57,371 bases of DNA from an uncultured Bacteroidales bacterium. Lineage in GTDB: Bacteria; Bacteroidota; Bacteroidia; Bacteroidales; Paludibacteraceae. The notes below the pieces were generated by a model. The model searched no databases and had not been told where the DNA came from. It saw nothing but the letters and a program-made list of their open reading frames with translations. Location: positions 1-57,371 of the forward strand of contig CAMOUL010000010.1 in assembly GCA_946626605.1 (NCBI GenBank). Reading direction: 5' to 3'. The translations under genes and the position numbers were made by a program. Shown piece after piece: positions 17,091-24,822 of the stretch (positions within the stretch are counted from its first letter, which is position 1; every line of letters starts with the position of its first letter).

Positions 17091-18326
17091 ATGAAACGTT
17101 TTGCCTTCATAGTACTCCTTTTTGCCTGCATCTCCCACATGCATGCCCAGACGCACACGCGCACTTACAACGAGAATATCCGTACACTGCGTGTGGAGCG
17201 GCAAGTGCTGCTTTTGGAAAACGGTATCGTCGATGGTTCGAATCCCGATAATACATTACATATCTCGTTCGATGAGATGAGCCACGACGTGCATTTCTAT
17301 ACCTATACAGTAGAGATGCTCCATAGCAATCTTTTGAGCAATGAGTATCTGCAGGGCTTCACGACGCGCGATATAACGGAGTATGACCACTCCATGAACA
17401 CCAGTCGCGAATATACCCACTATCGTTTTGATTTTCCTAACGAGGACATGGCCCTCACGCAAAGCGGCGACTATCAGTTGACCATCTATGAAGACGGCAA
17501 TCCAGACAATCGCATCGCTCAAGTGCAGTTCCGTGTTGTAGACCCGCTCGTGAAGATTGATGCGCGCGTGCGCACCAATACAGATAAGGAATTTAACGGC
17601 CGTTATCAGCAGGTGGACATCGATGTCAATACTTCGGCGCTCGATATCCGAGATCCGAAGGAAATACGCATCGTTGTAACGCAAAATAACCGCAAGGACA
17701 ATGCGGTGTATCTCTCGCAACCTACGTTTGTTGAACCCAACCGTCTGCGTTATATCAATCAGCAAGCGCTCATCTTCGAAGCCGGCAACGAGTACCATCA
17801 TTTCGATGCGTTCTCCTGTTTCTATGCCGGCTATGGTATCGACCGCGTCTATCATGAGATGGGCGACTATAATGCACTGCTTTTCCCGAACGAAGTGGCA
17901 AAAGGGGAGTATATCCATGAGTTCGACTCGGATGGCCGCTTTGTCGTGAATGCGGAGCGCACGAACGACAGCGACACCGAAGCCGAATATATGTGGGTGC
18001 ACTGGACGCTTCCTGTGGAGAAACCTTGGCTGGATGGAGCGCTCTATATAGGCGGCGATATCTTCGAAAATGAACTCTCCCTGCGCAATAGAATGCAATA
18101 CGATGCCGAAGCAAAATGCTACTGGCTCACAGCCCTTGTAAAACAAGGCGGTTATGATTATCAGTATTGGTTCTCTGGCAAAGGAACGCAAAACAAAACT
18201 ACCACCCAACGTGTGGATGGTAGTTATTGGCAAACCGAAAATGAATACGCTGTATATGTTTACTGGCGTCCTTTCGGTGCTCGCCATGATCGCTTAGTCG
18301 GCGTCAAAGTCTTCAAAAGTAATTAA
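17091..18326 (+). CDS. DUF5103 / type IX secretion plug-like protein
   Basis: About 411 aa with signal peptide MKRFAFIVLLFACISHMHAQ. Internal features NTLHISFDEMSHDVHFYTYTVEM, LSNEYLQGFTTRDI and YRFDFPNEDMALTQSGDY match the Bacteroidetes DUF5103 family, which includes the Plug protein that gates the SprA translocon of the type IX secretion system. Whether this copy acts in secretion is inferred; no other T9SS core gene is in the window. A TTG-started reading from 17079 would begin inside the promoter -7 box, so ATG 17091 is chosen. Confidence 0.82.
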   Translation: MKRFAFIVLLFACISHMHAQTHTRTYNENIRTLRVERQVLLLENGIVDGSNPDNTLHISFDEMSHDVHFYTYTVEMLHSNLLSNEYLQGFTTRDITEYDHSMNTSREYTHYRFDFPNEDMALTQSGDYQLTIYEDGNPDNRIAQVQFRVVDPLVKIDARVRTNTDKEFNGRYQQVDIDVNTSALDIRDPKEIRIVVTQNNRKDNAVYLSQPTFVEPNRLRYINQQALIFEAGNEYHHFDAFSCFYAGYGIDRVYHEMGDYNALLFPNEVAKGEYIHEFDSDGRFVVNAERTNDSDTEAEYMWVHWTLPVEKPWLDGALYIGGDIFENELSLRNRMQYDAEAKCYWLTALVKQGGYDYQYWFSGKGTQNKTTTQRVDGSYWQTENEYAVYVYWRPFGARHDRLVGVKVFKSN

Positions 18327-18348
18327 CTTCTTCGCAACTTTTATCCGG

Positions 18349-18470
18349 GCCTCCGGATGCTATCTGGCCGAATGGCTTATCCGCCTCCGGATGCTATCCG
18401 GCCGAATGGCTTATCCGCCTCCGGATGCTATCCGGCCGCATGGCTATCTGCCTCCGGACGCTGTCCGGTT
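18349..18470. repeat. Tandem 34-bp palindrome-bearing repeats
   Basis: Units at 18349-18382, 18383-18416, 18417-18449 (33 bp) and a partial one at 18450-18470. Each begins GCCTCCGGATGCTATCCGG, whose CCGGAT/ATCCGG arms can form a hairpin. The array fills the space between the convergent plug-like and PepSY-like genes and could stop transcription from both sides. There are no spacers, so it is not CRISPR. Confidence 0.9.
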
Positions 18471-18903
18471 AATCATCTATTCTAATAAACGCACCGCGTT
18501 TATCGAAAATCAGGTCGAGTTTATTATTTAACTCTACCTCCTGCTTCATCGTCTCGTACTTGTACTCGGTGATGGTTGCATTCGGGAAGGTCCTCTGTAC
18601 GTACTCTTTGATTTTTGCAGGTACAAAGACGCTGTCGATACCCATTTTGTTGCTTACTCCGATCAAACCGGCTTTCTCATCCAATTCAATCTTCGTACCA
18701 TCGTCGATGGAGAACGTGTAATGATAATGACGGCCGATTCCTTTCTCACTCGTGATGAATTGAATCTGCTCCGTTTCGAAGTTCTTATGAATCTCTTCCT
18801 GTACGATCTTCGGCAGAGCATCAAAAGCAATCGGTTGTTTACCGCGTGCCGACACTGTGAGACATACCATGCTCAACAGTGCAATAAATGCAAATTTCTT
18901 CAT
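18469..18903 (-). CDS. PepSY-like exported protein
   Basis: 144 aa with signal peptide MKKFAFIALLSMVCLTVSA. The mature part has two short repeats of the PepSY-like (DUF2874) pattern: LPKIVQEEIHKNF...YTFSIDDGTKIELDEKAG and VPAKIKEYVQRTFPNATITEYKYE...LDLIFDKRGAF. These periplasmic proteins are common in Bacteroidetes; their function is unclear. Codons near the 3' end contain the palindrome TAAACGC-N3-GCGTTTA at 18486-18502. It is last in the minus-strand run lysS-gpsA-pgi. Confidence 0.8.
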   Translation of the reverse strand: MKKFAFIALLSMVCLTVSARGKQPIAFDALPKIVQEEIHKNFETEQIQFITSEKGIGRHYHYTFSIDDGTKIELDEKAGLIGVSNKMGIDSVFVPAKIKEYVQRTFPNATITEYKYETMKQEVELNNKLDLIFDKRGAFIRIDD

Positions 18904-18931
18904 TCTTATGTTGATTTTATATTCTTTCTAA

Positions 18932-20272
18932 TTAAGCAAGTCTTGCCTTAATTGCCTTACTCTCAGCCTCATAGCCCGGTTTGTCGAGCAAAGCAAACAT
19001 ATTCTTCTTATATGCCTCTACACCCGGCTGATTGAACGGATTAACGTCCAGTACATAGCCCGAGATACCGCAACCGCGCTCGAAGAAATAGATGAATTGA
19101 CCGATGTTATACTCGTCGATCTTCTCGAAGGTAATATGAATATTGGGCACACCGCCGTCTACGTGAGCGAGCTGCGTACCTAATTCAGCCATCTTATTTA
19201 CCTCATCTACACGCTTACCTGCCAAGAAATTCAAACCGTCCAGGTTTTCCTCGTCCGTCGGAACGAGCACTTTCTTGTTGGCTTTCTCGATCGAGATAAC
19301 GGTCTCGAAGATCGTACGCTCGCCGTCCTGAATCCACTGACCCATCGAATGCAGATCGGTCGTAAAGTCAACGGAAGCCGGGAAAATACCCTTATGATCC
19401 TTACCTTCGCTCTCACCGTACAATTGTTTCCACCACTCGCTGAAGTAGTGCAACTTCGGGTTGAAGTTCACGAGGATCTCGATCTTCTTTCCGCTGCGAT
19501 AGAGGGCGTTACGAATAGCGGCATACTGGCAAGCCGGGTTCTCCGCGTATTTAACGCTTACATCCGTCGCTTTCTCCATGTCTTGCGCACCCTTTACCAG
19601 CGCTTTGATGTCACCGCCTGCTACAGCAATAGGCAGCAGACCAACTGGCGTCAGAACAGAGAAACGACCACCTACATTATCCGGAATAACGAAGGTCTTG
19701 TAGCCCTCTTTGGTAGACAAACTGCGTAAAGCACCTTTTGCGCGGTCGGTAACTGCAACAATACGATGTTTGGCCTCTTCTTTGCCTACTTGCTTCTCCA
19801 GCATCGTCTTCAACAGACGGAAAGCCAGAGCGGTCTCGGTCGTCGTTCCGGACTTCGAGATATTGATGATACCAAACTGCTTGTCAGCCAGGAACTCCAT
19901 CAACTCAGCCAGATAGTCCTCACCGATATTGTTTCCTGCGTACACTACGTACGGGTTCTTGCGATCCTTGGCTACAAACGCATCGAATGCCGAAGCCAAT
20001 GCCTCATTCACCGCGCGCGCACCGAGGTACGAACCTCCGATTCCTGCTACGATCACTACCTCGCAGCGTTTACGCAATTCATCTGCACAGGCTTGCACTT
20101 CTGCCAGGAAAGCATCGGTGATAGAGGAGGGGAGATGAACCCAACCGATGTAGTCATTTCCGGCACCCTTTCCGTTCTCTAACAGTTGGTTTGCAGCCTC
20201 TGTGGCTGACTCTAATTGTTTTAATGCATCAGCTTTAACAAAGCTCGCTGCATTCTTTAAACAGATTTGCAT
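18932..20272 (-). CDS. pgi: Glucose-6-phosphate isomerase
   Basis: 446 aa, the short bacterial form. It interconverts glucose-6-phosphate and fructose-6-phosphate. The signature [19 protein letters not shown] and the [17 protein letters not shown] segment are present, as are [15 protein letters not shown] and a late [12 protein letters not shown]. It starts 1 bp after the gpsA stop codon, so the two are probably translated from one transcript. Confidence 0.96.
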   Translation of the reverse strand: MQICLKNAASFVKADALKQLESATEAANQLLENGKGAGNDYIGWVHLPSSITDAFLAEVQACADELRKRCEVVIVAGIGGSYLGARAVNEALASAFDAFVAKDRKNPYVVYAGNNIGEDYLAELMEFLADKQFGIINISKSGTTTETALAFRLLKTMLEKQVGKEEAKHRIVAVTDRAKGALRSLSTKEGYKTFVIPDNVGGRFSVLTPVGLLPIAVAGGDIKALVKGAQDMEKATDVSVKYAENPACQYAAIRNALYRSGKKIEILVNFNPKLHYFSEWWKQLYGESEGKDHKGIFPASVDFTTDLHSMGQWIQDGERTIFETVISIEKANKKVLVPTDEENLDGLNFLAGKRVDEVNKMAELGTQLAHVDGGVPNIHITFEKIDEYNIGQFIYFFERGCGISGYVLDVNPFNQPGVEAYKKNMFALLDKPGYEAESKAIKARLA

Positions 20273-20273
20273 A

Positions 20274-21263
20274 TTATTGTAATTTAGTTGTTAATGACTT
20301 AATAATAAGTTTCGCTTTCTGGCGGTTATAAAGTATCTCATACATCGCATCGACAATAGGCAGCGACACTTTGATGCGTTGATTTGCCTCATAAATGGCC
20401 TTGGTCCCGTAGAAACCCTCGGCTATCATCTCCATCTCCATTTGGGCCGCTTTCACCGAGTATCCGAGACCCAACATCTGACCGAATTGACGGTTCCTGC
20501 TGAACTGCGAATAGCCGGTCACCAGCACGTCGCCCAGATAGCCCGAGGCCGTGATGTCACGAGGCACATTACTCATGGCAGTAGCAAAACGCTGAATCTC
20601 CTGAATAGCATTCGACAGCAGCACTGCCTGGAAGTTATCGCCATAGTGCAGCGCCTGACACATGCCTGCCGCGATAGCATAGATATTTTTCATCACAGAA
20701 CTGTATTCCAGCCCGATGACATCGCTCGAAATCGTGGTGTGCACATAGGATGTCTGGAATAGTTTCGACCATACCTCCGCGTTCTGACGGTTCTCGCAAC
20801 CGATCGTCAAATAACTGAGTCGTTCCAAGGCAATCTCCTCCGCGTGACACGGACCTGCAATCACACCTAATTGGTCAAACGAGATACCAAAACGGTTGTG
20901 AAGATAGTCGGTAACAATGACGTTTTCATCGGGAATCATTCCCTTTACAGCCGAGATAACGACCTTATGCGTCATGTCGCGACGAATCTTGTTCAATGTC
21001 TGCTTTACATAAGGAGAAGGAATAGCCAAAATCAGCACATCCGACTGAGCTACTGTCTGATTGATGTCCGCCGAAAAATGAATACGGCTCACATCAAACT
21101 CTGCGGCTCCTAAATACGAAGGGTTCTTTCCGGTCGAGATAAACTCATCAATCACCTCTTGACGGCGAATGAACCAGTTGATCTCACTTTGGTTTTGCAT
21201 CACAATTTTTGCCAAAGCGGTCGCCCAGGAACCTGAACCCAATATAGCAATTTTTCTATACAT
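20274..21263 (-). CDS. gpsA: Glycerol-3-phosphate dehydrogenase [NAD(P)+]
   Basis: About 329 aa. It makes sn-glycerol-3-phosphate for phospholipid synthesis. The nucleotide-binding loop [10 protein letters not shown] is at residues 9-18; the KGMIPDE, GPCHAEE and [10 protein letters not shown] motifs follow. ATG 21263 (MYRKIAILG) is chosen over an upstream TTG at 21275, which would crowd the lysS stop. Lies between lysS and pgi on the same strand. Confidence 0.95.
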   Translation of the reverse strand: MYRKIAILGSGSWATALAKIVMQNQSEINWFIRRQEVIDEFISTGKNPSYLGAAEFDVSRIHFSADINQTVAQSDVLILAIPSPYVKQTLNKIRRDMTHKVVISAVKGMIPDENVIVTDYLHNRFGISFDQLGVIAGPCHAEEIALERLSYLTIGCENRQNAEVWSKLFQTSYVHTTISSDVIGLEYSSVMKNIYAIAAGMCQALHYGDNFQAVLLSNAIQEIQRFATAMSNVPRDITASGYLGDVLVTGYSQFSRNRQFGQMLGLGYSVKAAQMEMEMIAEGFYGTKAIYEANQRIKVSLPIVDAMYEILYNRQKAKLIIKSLTTKLQ

Positions 21264-21277
21264 AGAAATTACCAATT

Positions 21278-23023
21278 CTAATTCACTTCCGGCTTCATCG
21301 TCGGGAATAACAATACTTCTTGAATGGTCGGCTGACCGGTCATAAACATCGCCAAACGGTCGATACCAATACCGATACCCGACGTAGGAGGCATACCGTA
21401 TTCCAGCGCGCGCATAAAGTCGTGGTCAATTACCATAGCCTCGTCGTCACCCTTGTCGGCCAACTTCATCTGCTCCACAAAGCGGTTGTATTGGTCGATC
21501 GGGTCATTCAACTCGCTATATGCGTTCGCTAACTCTTTGCCGTTCACCATCAACTCAAAACGCTCGGTCAAACCGGGTTTAGAGCGGTGTAACTTGGTCA
21601 ACGGACTCATCTCAACCGGATAATCCGTGATAAAGGTCGGTTGAATGAACGTACCTTCGCACGTCTCGCCGAAGATCTCATCAATCAACTTACCCTTACC
21701 CATATGTTCCGTGTCTTCTACACCCAGTTTCTTCGCCTCTGCACGAATAGCATCCTCGTCCATCGAAGCCAAGTCCAAACCCGTCTTCTCTTTGATAGCA
21801 TCCAAAATCGGCAGACGACGATACGGTGCTTTGAAATCCACTTCGTGATCACCGATTTGCACCTTCGTGCTACCGTTCACAGCAATCGCAATCTTCTCCA
21901 ATAACTGCTCTGTGAAACGCATCATCCAGTTATAATCCTTGTATTGCACGTACAGCTCCATGCAAGTGAACTCCGGGTTGTGATTGCGGTCCATTCCTTC
22001 GTTACGGAAGTTACGGCCGATCTCATAAACACCTTCAAAACCACCTACGATAAGTCGCTTCAAGTACAACTCCGTCGCAATACGCAGGTACATATCTACG
22101 TCTAACGAGTTATGATGCGTGATAAACGGACGGGCACTCGCTCCGCCGGCAATCTGCTGAAGAATAGGGGTCTCTACCTCGGTATAGCCTGCCTCGTCAA
22201 ATACTTGACGCATGGTACGTAAGATGGCTGCACGCTTCAGGAACGTATTCTTCACGCCCTCATTTACGACCAAATCCACATAGCGCTGACGATAACGTTG
22301 CTCCGGATCATTAAAGCCGTCATATGCCACACCGTCTTTGTATTTCACAATAGGCAGCGGCTTCAGACTCTTGGCCAAAACCGTTAACTTCTTCGCGTGC
22401 ACGGAAATCTCACCCATCTGAGTACGGAAAACGAAACCTTCAATGCCGATGAAATCGCCAATATCCAGCAGTTTCTTAAATACTACATTGTACATCTGCT
22501 GCTCCACAGTCAATCCACCATTAGCACCATTTGCACCATTAGTACCATTTGTACCATTTGCACCATTTGTACCACTCGCACCATTTGCACCATTAGCACC
22601 ATTTGTACCATTCGCACCATTAGCACCATTTGTACCATTAGCACCATTTGTACCATTCGCCTCCGGAACCGGCGCTTGTATATCATCACGGCTTACGTAT
22701 ACCTGAATACGACCCTTCGAGTCCTGAATCTCGATAAACGAAGCCTTTCCCATGATACGCTTGCTCATCAGTCGTCCGGCAATTCGTACTTCGTCACCCG
22801 TGTGCCAAATACGTTCACCATTGGCATTATTGAGCGAAGCGCTCATCTCATCATTGGCATTATTGAGCGAAGCGCTCATTTCACCATTATCCACAAATCC
22901 AGCCTTTATATCTGTGGAGTACCCGGTCACTTCATACTCCGCCGCAGGGTAGGGATCGATACCCATATCACGCATCGTCTGCAAACTCTGACGGCGTACA
23001 ATTTCTTGTTCACTTAATTCCAT
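21278..23023 (-). CDS. lysS: Lysyl-tRNA synthetase, class II, with repeat insert
   Basis: 581 aa. The class II motifs are intact: motif 2 [20 protein letters not shown] and motif 3 [13 protein letters not shown]. The N-terminal OB-fold carries two unusual tandem repeats. Residues 48-69 hold [22 protein letters not shown], and residues 122-169 hold 16 consecutive (A/T)NG triplets (one ASG), coded by conserved GGT/AAT codons and a variable GCN/ACN. The LTVEQQMYN... region after the insert resumes the normal sequence, so the insert probably forms a flexible loop. The reading frame stays open. First gene of the lysS-gpsA-pgi run. Confidence 0.95.
   Translation of the reverse strand: MELSEQEIVRRQSLQTMRDMGIDPYPAAEYEVTGYSTDIKAGFVDNGEMSASLNNANDEMSASLNNANGERIWHTGDEVRIAGRLMSKRIMGKASFIEIQDSKGRIQVYVSRDDIQAPVPEANGTNGANGTNGANGANGTNGANGANGASGTNGANGTNGTNGANGANGGLTVEQQMYNVVFKKLLDIGDFIGIEGFVFRTQMGEISVHAKKLTVLAKSLKPLPIVKYKDGVAYDGFNDPEQRYRQRYVDLVVNEGVKNTFLKRAAILRTMRQVFDEAGYTEVETPILQQIAGGASARPFITHHNSLDVDMYLRIATELYLKRLIVGGFEGVYEIGRNFRNEGMDRNHNPEFTCMELYVQYKDYNWMMRFTEQLLEKIAIAVNGSTKVQIGDHEVDFKAPYRRLPILDAIKEKTGLDLASMDEDAIRAEAKKLGVEDTEHMGKGKLIDEIFGETCEGTFIQPTFITDYPVEMSPLTKLHRSKPGLTERFELMVNGKELANAYSELNDPIDQYNRFVEQMKLADKGDDEAMVIDHDFMRALEYGMPPTSGIGIGIDRLAMFMTGQPTIQEVLLFPTMKPEVN
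22517..22660 (-). repeat. 9-bp coding minisatellite in lysS
   Basis: Sixteen tandem 9-bp units; on the plus strand each reads ACCATT plus a variable triplet (AGC, TGC, TGT, AGT, CGC). Encodes (Ala/Thr)-Asn-Gly repeats; one unit has Ser for Asn. Confidence 0.95.
22819..22884 (-). repeat. Two 33-bp tandem units in lysS
   Basis: Units 22819-22851 and 22852-22884 differ at only a few bases near their ends and each contains the perfect inverted repeat TGAGCGAAGCGCTCA. They encode the duplicated 11-residue [10 protein letters not shown] segment. Confidence 0.93.
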
Positions 23024-23093
23024 TATAATGTCTTAATTTCTTAATTTTGTTACAAAATTATCGTTTTTTGCGCATAACAACGCAATTTCGGGG

Positions 23094-23125
23094 CAAAGGT
23101 ACAACTTTTTTTTTACATATGCAAG
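23094..23125 (-). promoter_or_regulatory. Promoter for lysS run
   Basis: Minus strand CTTG (23125-23122), 20-bp spacer starting CATATG, and TACCTTTG (23101-23094). Gives a leader of about 65 nt before lysS. Confidence 0.75.
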
Positions 23126-23203
23126 CGCGCACGAACATTTTTTGTAAAAACAACAAAAATGAACAATTATTCTTAAAAATCGAAATAATGCTCAGTAAGT
23201 ATC

Positions 23204-23255
23204 CGGTTGATATCAAACCGTAGGGTAACCATAGTATAACCATAAGATAGCCATA
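23204..23255 (+). promoter_or_regulatory. Putative operator cluster upstream of gdhA
   Basis: An inverted repeat CGGTT-N7-AACCG (23204-23220) is followed by three TARCCATA boxes at 23226, 23237 and 23248, spaced exactly 11 bp (one helical turn) apart. The pattern is typical of direct-repeat sites for response-regulator-like factors; the binding protein is unknown. Confidence 0.5.
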
Positions 23256-23293
23256 TGATAAAATGCATGTTTTTGCAAAAATGTAACATATAC

Positions 23294-23318
23294 TATATAT
23301 ATACTTTGTATATATATA
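23294..23318. repeat. AT inverted repeat before gdhA promoter
   Basis: Perfect 11-bp arms TATATATATAC and GTATATATATA separated by TTT, 22 bp upstream of the gdhA -33 element. It could extrude as a cruciform or bind an AT-specific protein. Confidence 0.7.
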
Positions 23319-23339
23319 CATTTTGATGTTTAAAATAAA

Positions 23340-23371
23340 TTTGCGTATGTCGAAAAAAAATTGTAATTTTG
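23340..23371 (+). promoter_or_regulatory. Promoter for gdhA
   Basis: TTTG 23340-23343, 20-bp spacer starting CGTATGTC, TAATTTTG 23364-23371. The leader to the ATG at 23394 or 23400 is about 20 nt. Confidence 0.8.
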
Positions 23372-23399
23372 TGCGCAAATTTTGCAAATTTGGATGATT

Positions 23400-24755
23400 A
23401 TGGATAAACAAACTCAAGCGTACGTAGACAGTTTCATGGCTGATCTCAAAGCAAAGAATCCTGGTGAAAAAGAATTTCACCAAGCGGTACAAGAAGTAAT
23501 AGAATCGGTTGCACCGATGATCATGGCATATCCTTACCTGCGCGAGCAGAAAGTAATGGAGCGTATCGTTGAACCCGAGCGTGTCATCATGTTCCGAGTT
23601 CCTTGGATGGACGATCAAGGTGAGGTGCAAATCAACCGCGGTTTCCGCATCCAGATGAATAGCGCCATAGGTCCGTATAAGGGTGGTATACGTTTTCACG
23701 CATCGGTAAACCTCTCTATCATGAAGTTCCTCGCGTTTGAGCAGACCTTCAAGAATGCCCTTACAACTTTGCCGATGGGCGGTGCCAAGGGAGGATCGGA
23801 CTTCTCGCCGCGTGGAAAATCAGACGCCGAAGTGATGCGTTTCTGCCAGAGTTTTATGACCGAACTCCAACGTCATATTGGCGCTGACACAGACGTTCCT
23901 GCCGGAGATATCGGCGTAGGAGGTCGTGAAATCGGTTATTTGTTCGGTCAATACAAGCGCTTGCGTGACGAGTTCACGGGCACCCTTACCGGTAAAGGTC
24001 AACAATGGGGTGGTTCGCTCATGCGTCCTGAAGCTACAGGCTATGGAGCTTGTTACTTCGCTGAAGCCATGCTGGCTACACGTGGCGAGTCATTCGATGG
24101 CAAGAAGGTCTGCATCTCCGGAGCAGGAAATGTAGCGCAGTTTGCGGCACAAAAAGCCATGCGTCTCGGTGCAAAAGTACTCACGCTCAGCGACTCCGAC
24201 GGTTTCATCTACGATCCGGAAGGACTGAACGAAGAGAAAATGGCTTATGTTTTCGAACTCAAGAATGTCCGTCGCGGTCGTATCAAAGAGTACGCTACTA
24301 AATATCCGCAGGCTCAATATTTCCCGGGTGAGCGTCCTTGGCGCATTCCTTGTGACATCGCCATGCCGTGTGCTACCCAGAATGAGATTGAAAAAGCCGA
24401 TGCAGAGAACCTGCTCAAGAACGGTTGCTTCTGCGTTACAGAAGGAGCAAACATGCCTTCTACACCGGAAACGATCGCCCTCTTCCAAAATGCTAAGATC
24501 CTTTACAGCCCCGGTAAGGCATCCAATGCCGGTGGTGTGGCTACTTCCGGTTTGGAAATGACACAAAACTCTATGCGTCTGAAATGGACAGCCGAGGAAG
24601 TGGACCTGCGTTTACGTACGATTATGGCTGACATCCACGCTGCCTGCCTCAAATACGGTACAGAAGAAGACGGTTATATCAACTACGTCAAAGGAGCCAA
24701 CATCGCCGGCTTTATGAAAGTGGCTAATGCCATGGTCGAGCAAGGATTAGTTTAA
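23400..24755 (+). CDS. gdhA: Glutamate dehydrogenase (NADP-type, hexameric)
   Basis: About 451 aa; converts 2-oxoglutarate and ammonium to glutamate. It carries the glutamate-binding PMGGAKGGSDF segment, the GPYKGGIRFH motif and the ISGAGNVAQFAAQKA dinucleotide loop. The length and the NADP-type pattern fit the hexameric class I enzyme, but cofactor choice is inferred. ATG 23400 (MDKQTQAY) or ATG 23394 (MIMDKQ) is the start; an upstream in-frame extension would lie next to the promoter. The upstream region (23024-23399, 376 bp) holds the lysS promoter, operator-like boxes and the gdhA promoter. Confidence 0.95.
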   Translation: MDKQTQAYVDSFMADLKAKNPGEKEFHQAVQEVIESVAPMIMAYPYLREQKVMERIVEPERVIMFRVPWMDDQGEVQINRGFRIQMNSAIGPYKGGIRFHASVNLSIMKFLAFEQTFKNALTTLPMGGAKGGSDFSPRGKSDAEVMRFCQSFMTELQRHIGADTDVPAGDIGVGGREIGYLFGQYKRLRDEFTGTLTGKGQQWGGSLMRPEATGYGACYFAEAMLATRGESFDGKKVCISGAGNVAQFAAQKAMRLGAKVLTLSDSDGFIYDPEGLNEEKMAYVFELKNVRRGRIKEYATKYPQAQYFPGERPWRIPCDIAMPCATQNEIEKADAENLLKNGCFCVTEGANMPSTPETIALFQNAKILYSPGKASNAGGVATSGLEMTQNSMRLKWTAEEVDLRLRTIMADIHAACLKYGTEEDGYINYVKGANIAGFMKVANAMVEQGLV

Positions 24756-24822
24756 TACCTGTGAGAAAGTGCTTTAGCAATTGAGCAGGGACTCGTATAT
24801 CAGAGTTATAAGATTGTAGATT

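Noticed and set aside
18349..18470. Possible CRISPR array
   Set aside because: Units are directly adjacent with no spacers, unit lengths vary and no cas genes are nearby.
22397..23017. Plus-strand reading frame opposite lysS with repeated Ile-Cys-Thr residues
   Set aside because: It is the antisense reading of the lysS minisatellite and lacks any promoter or family signal.
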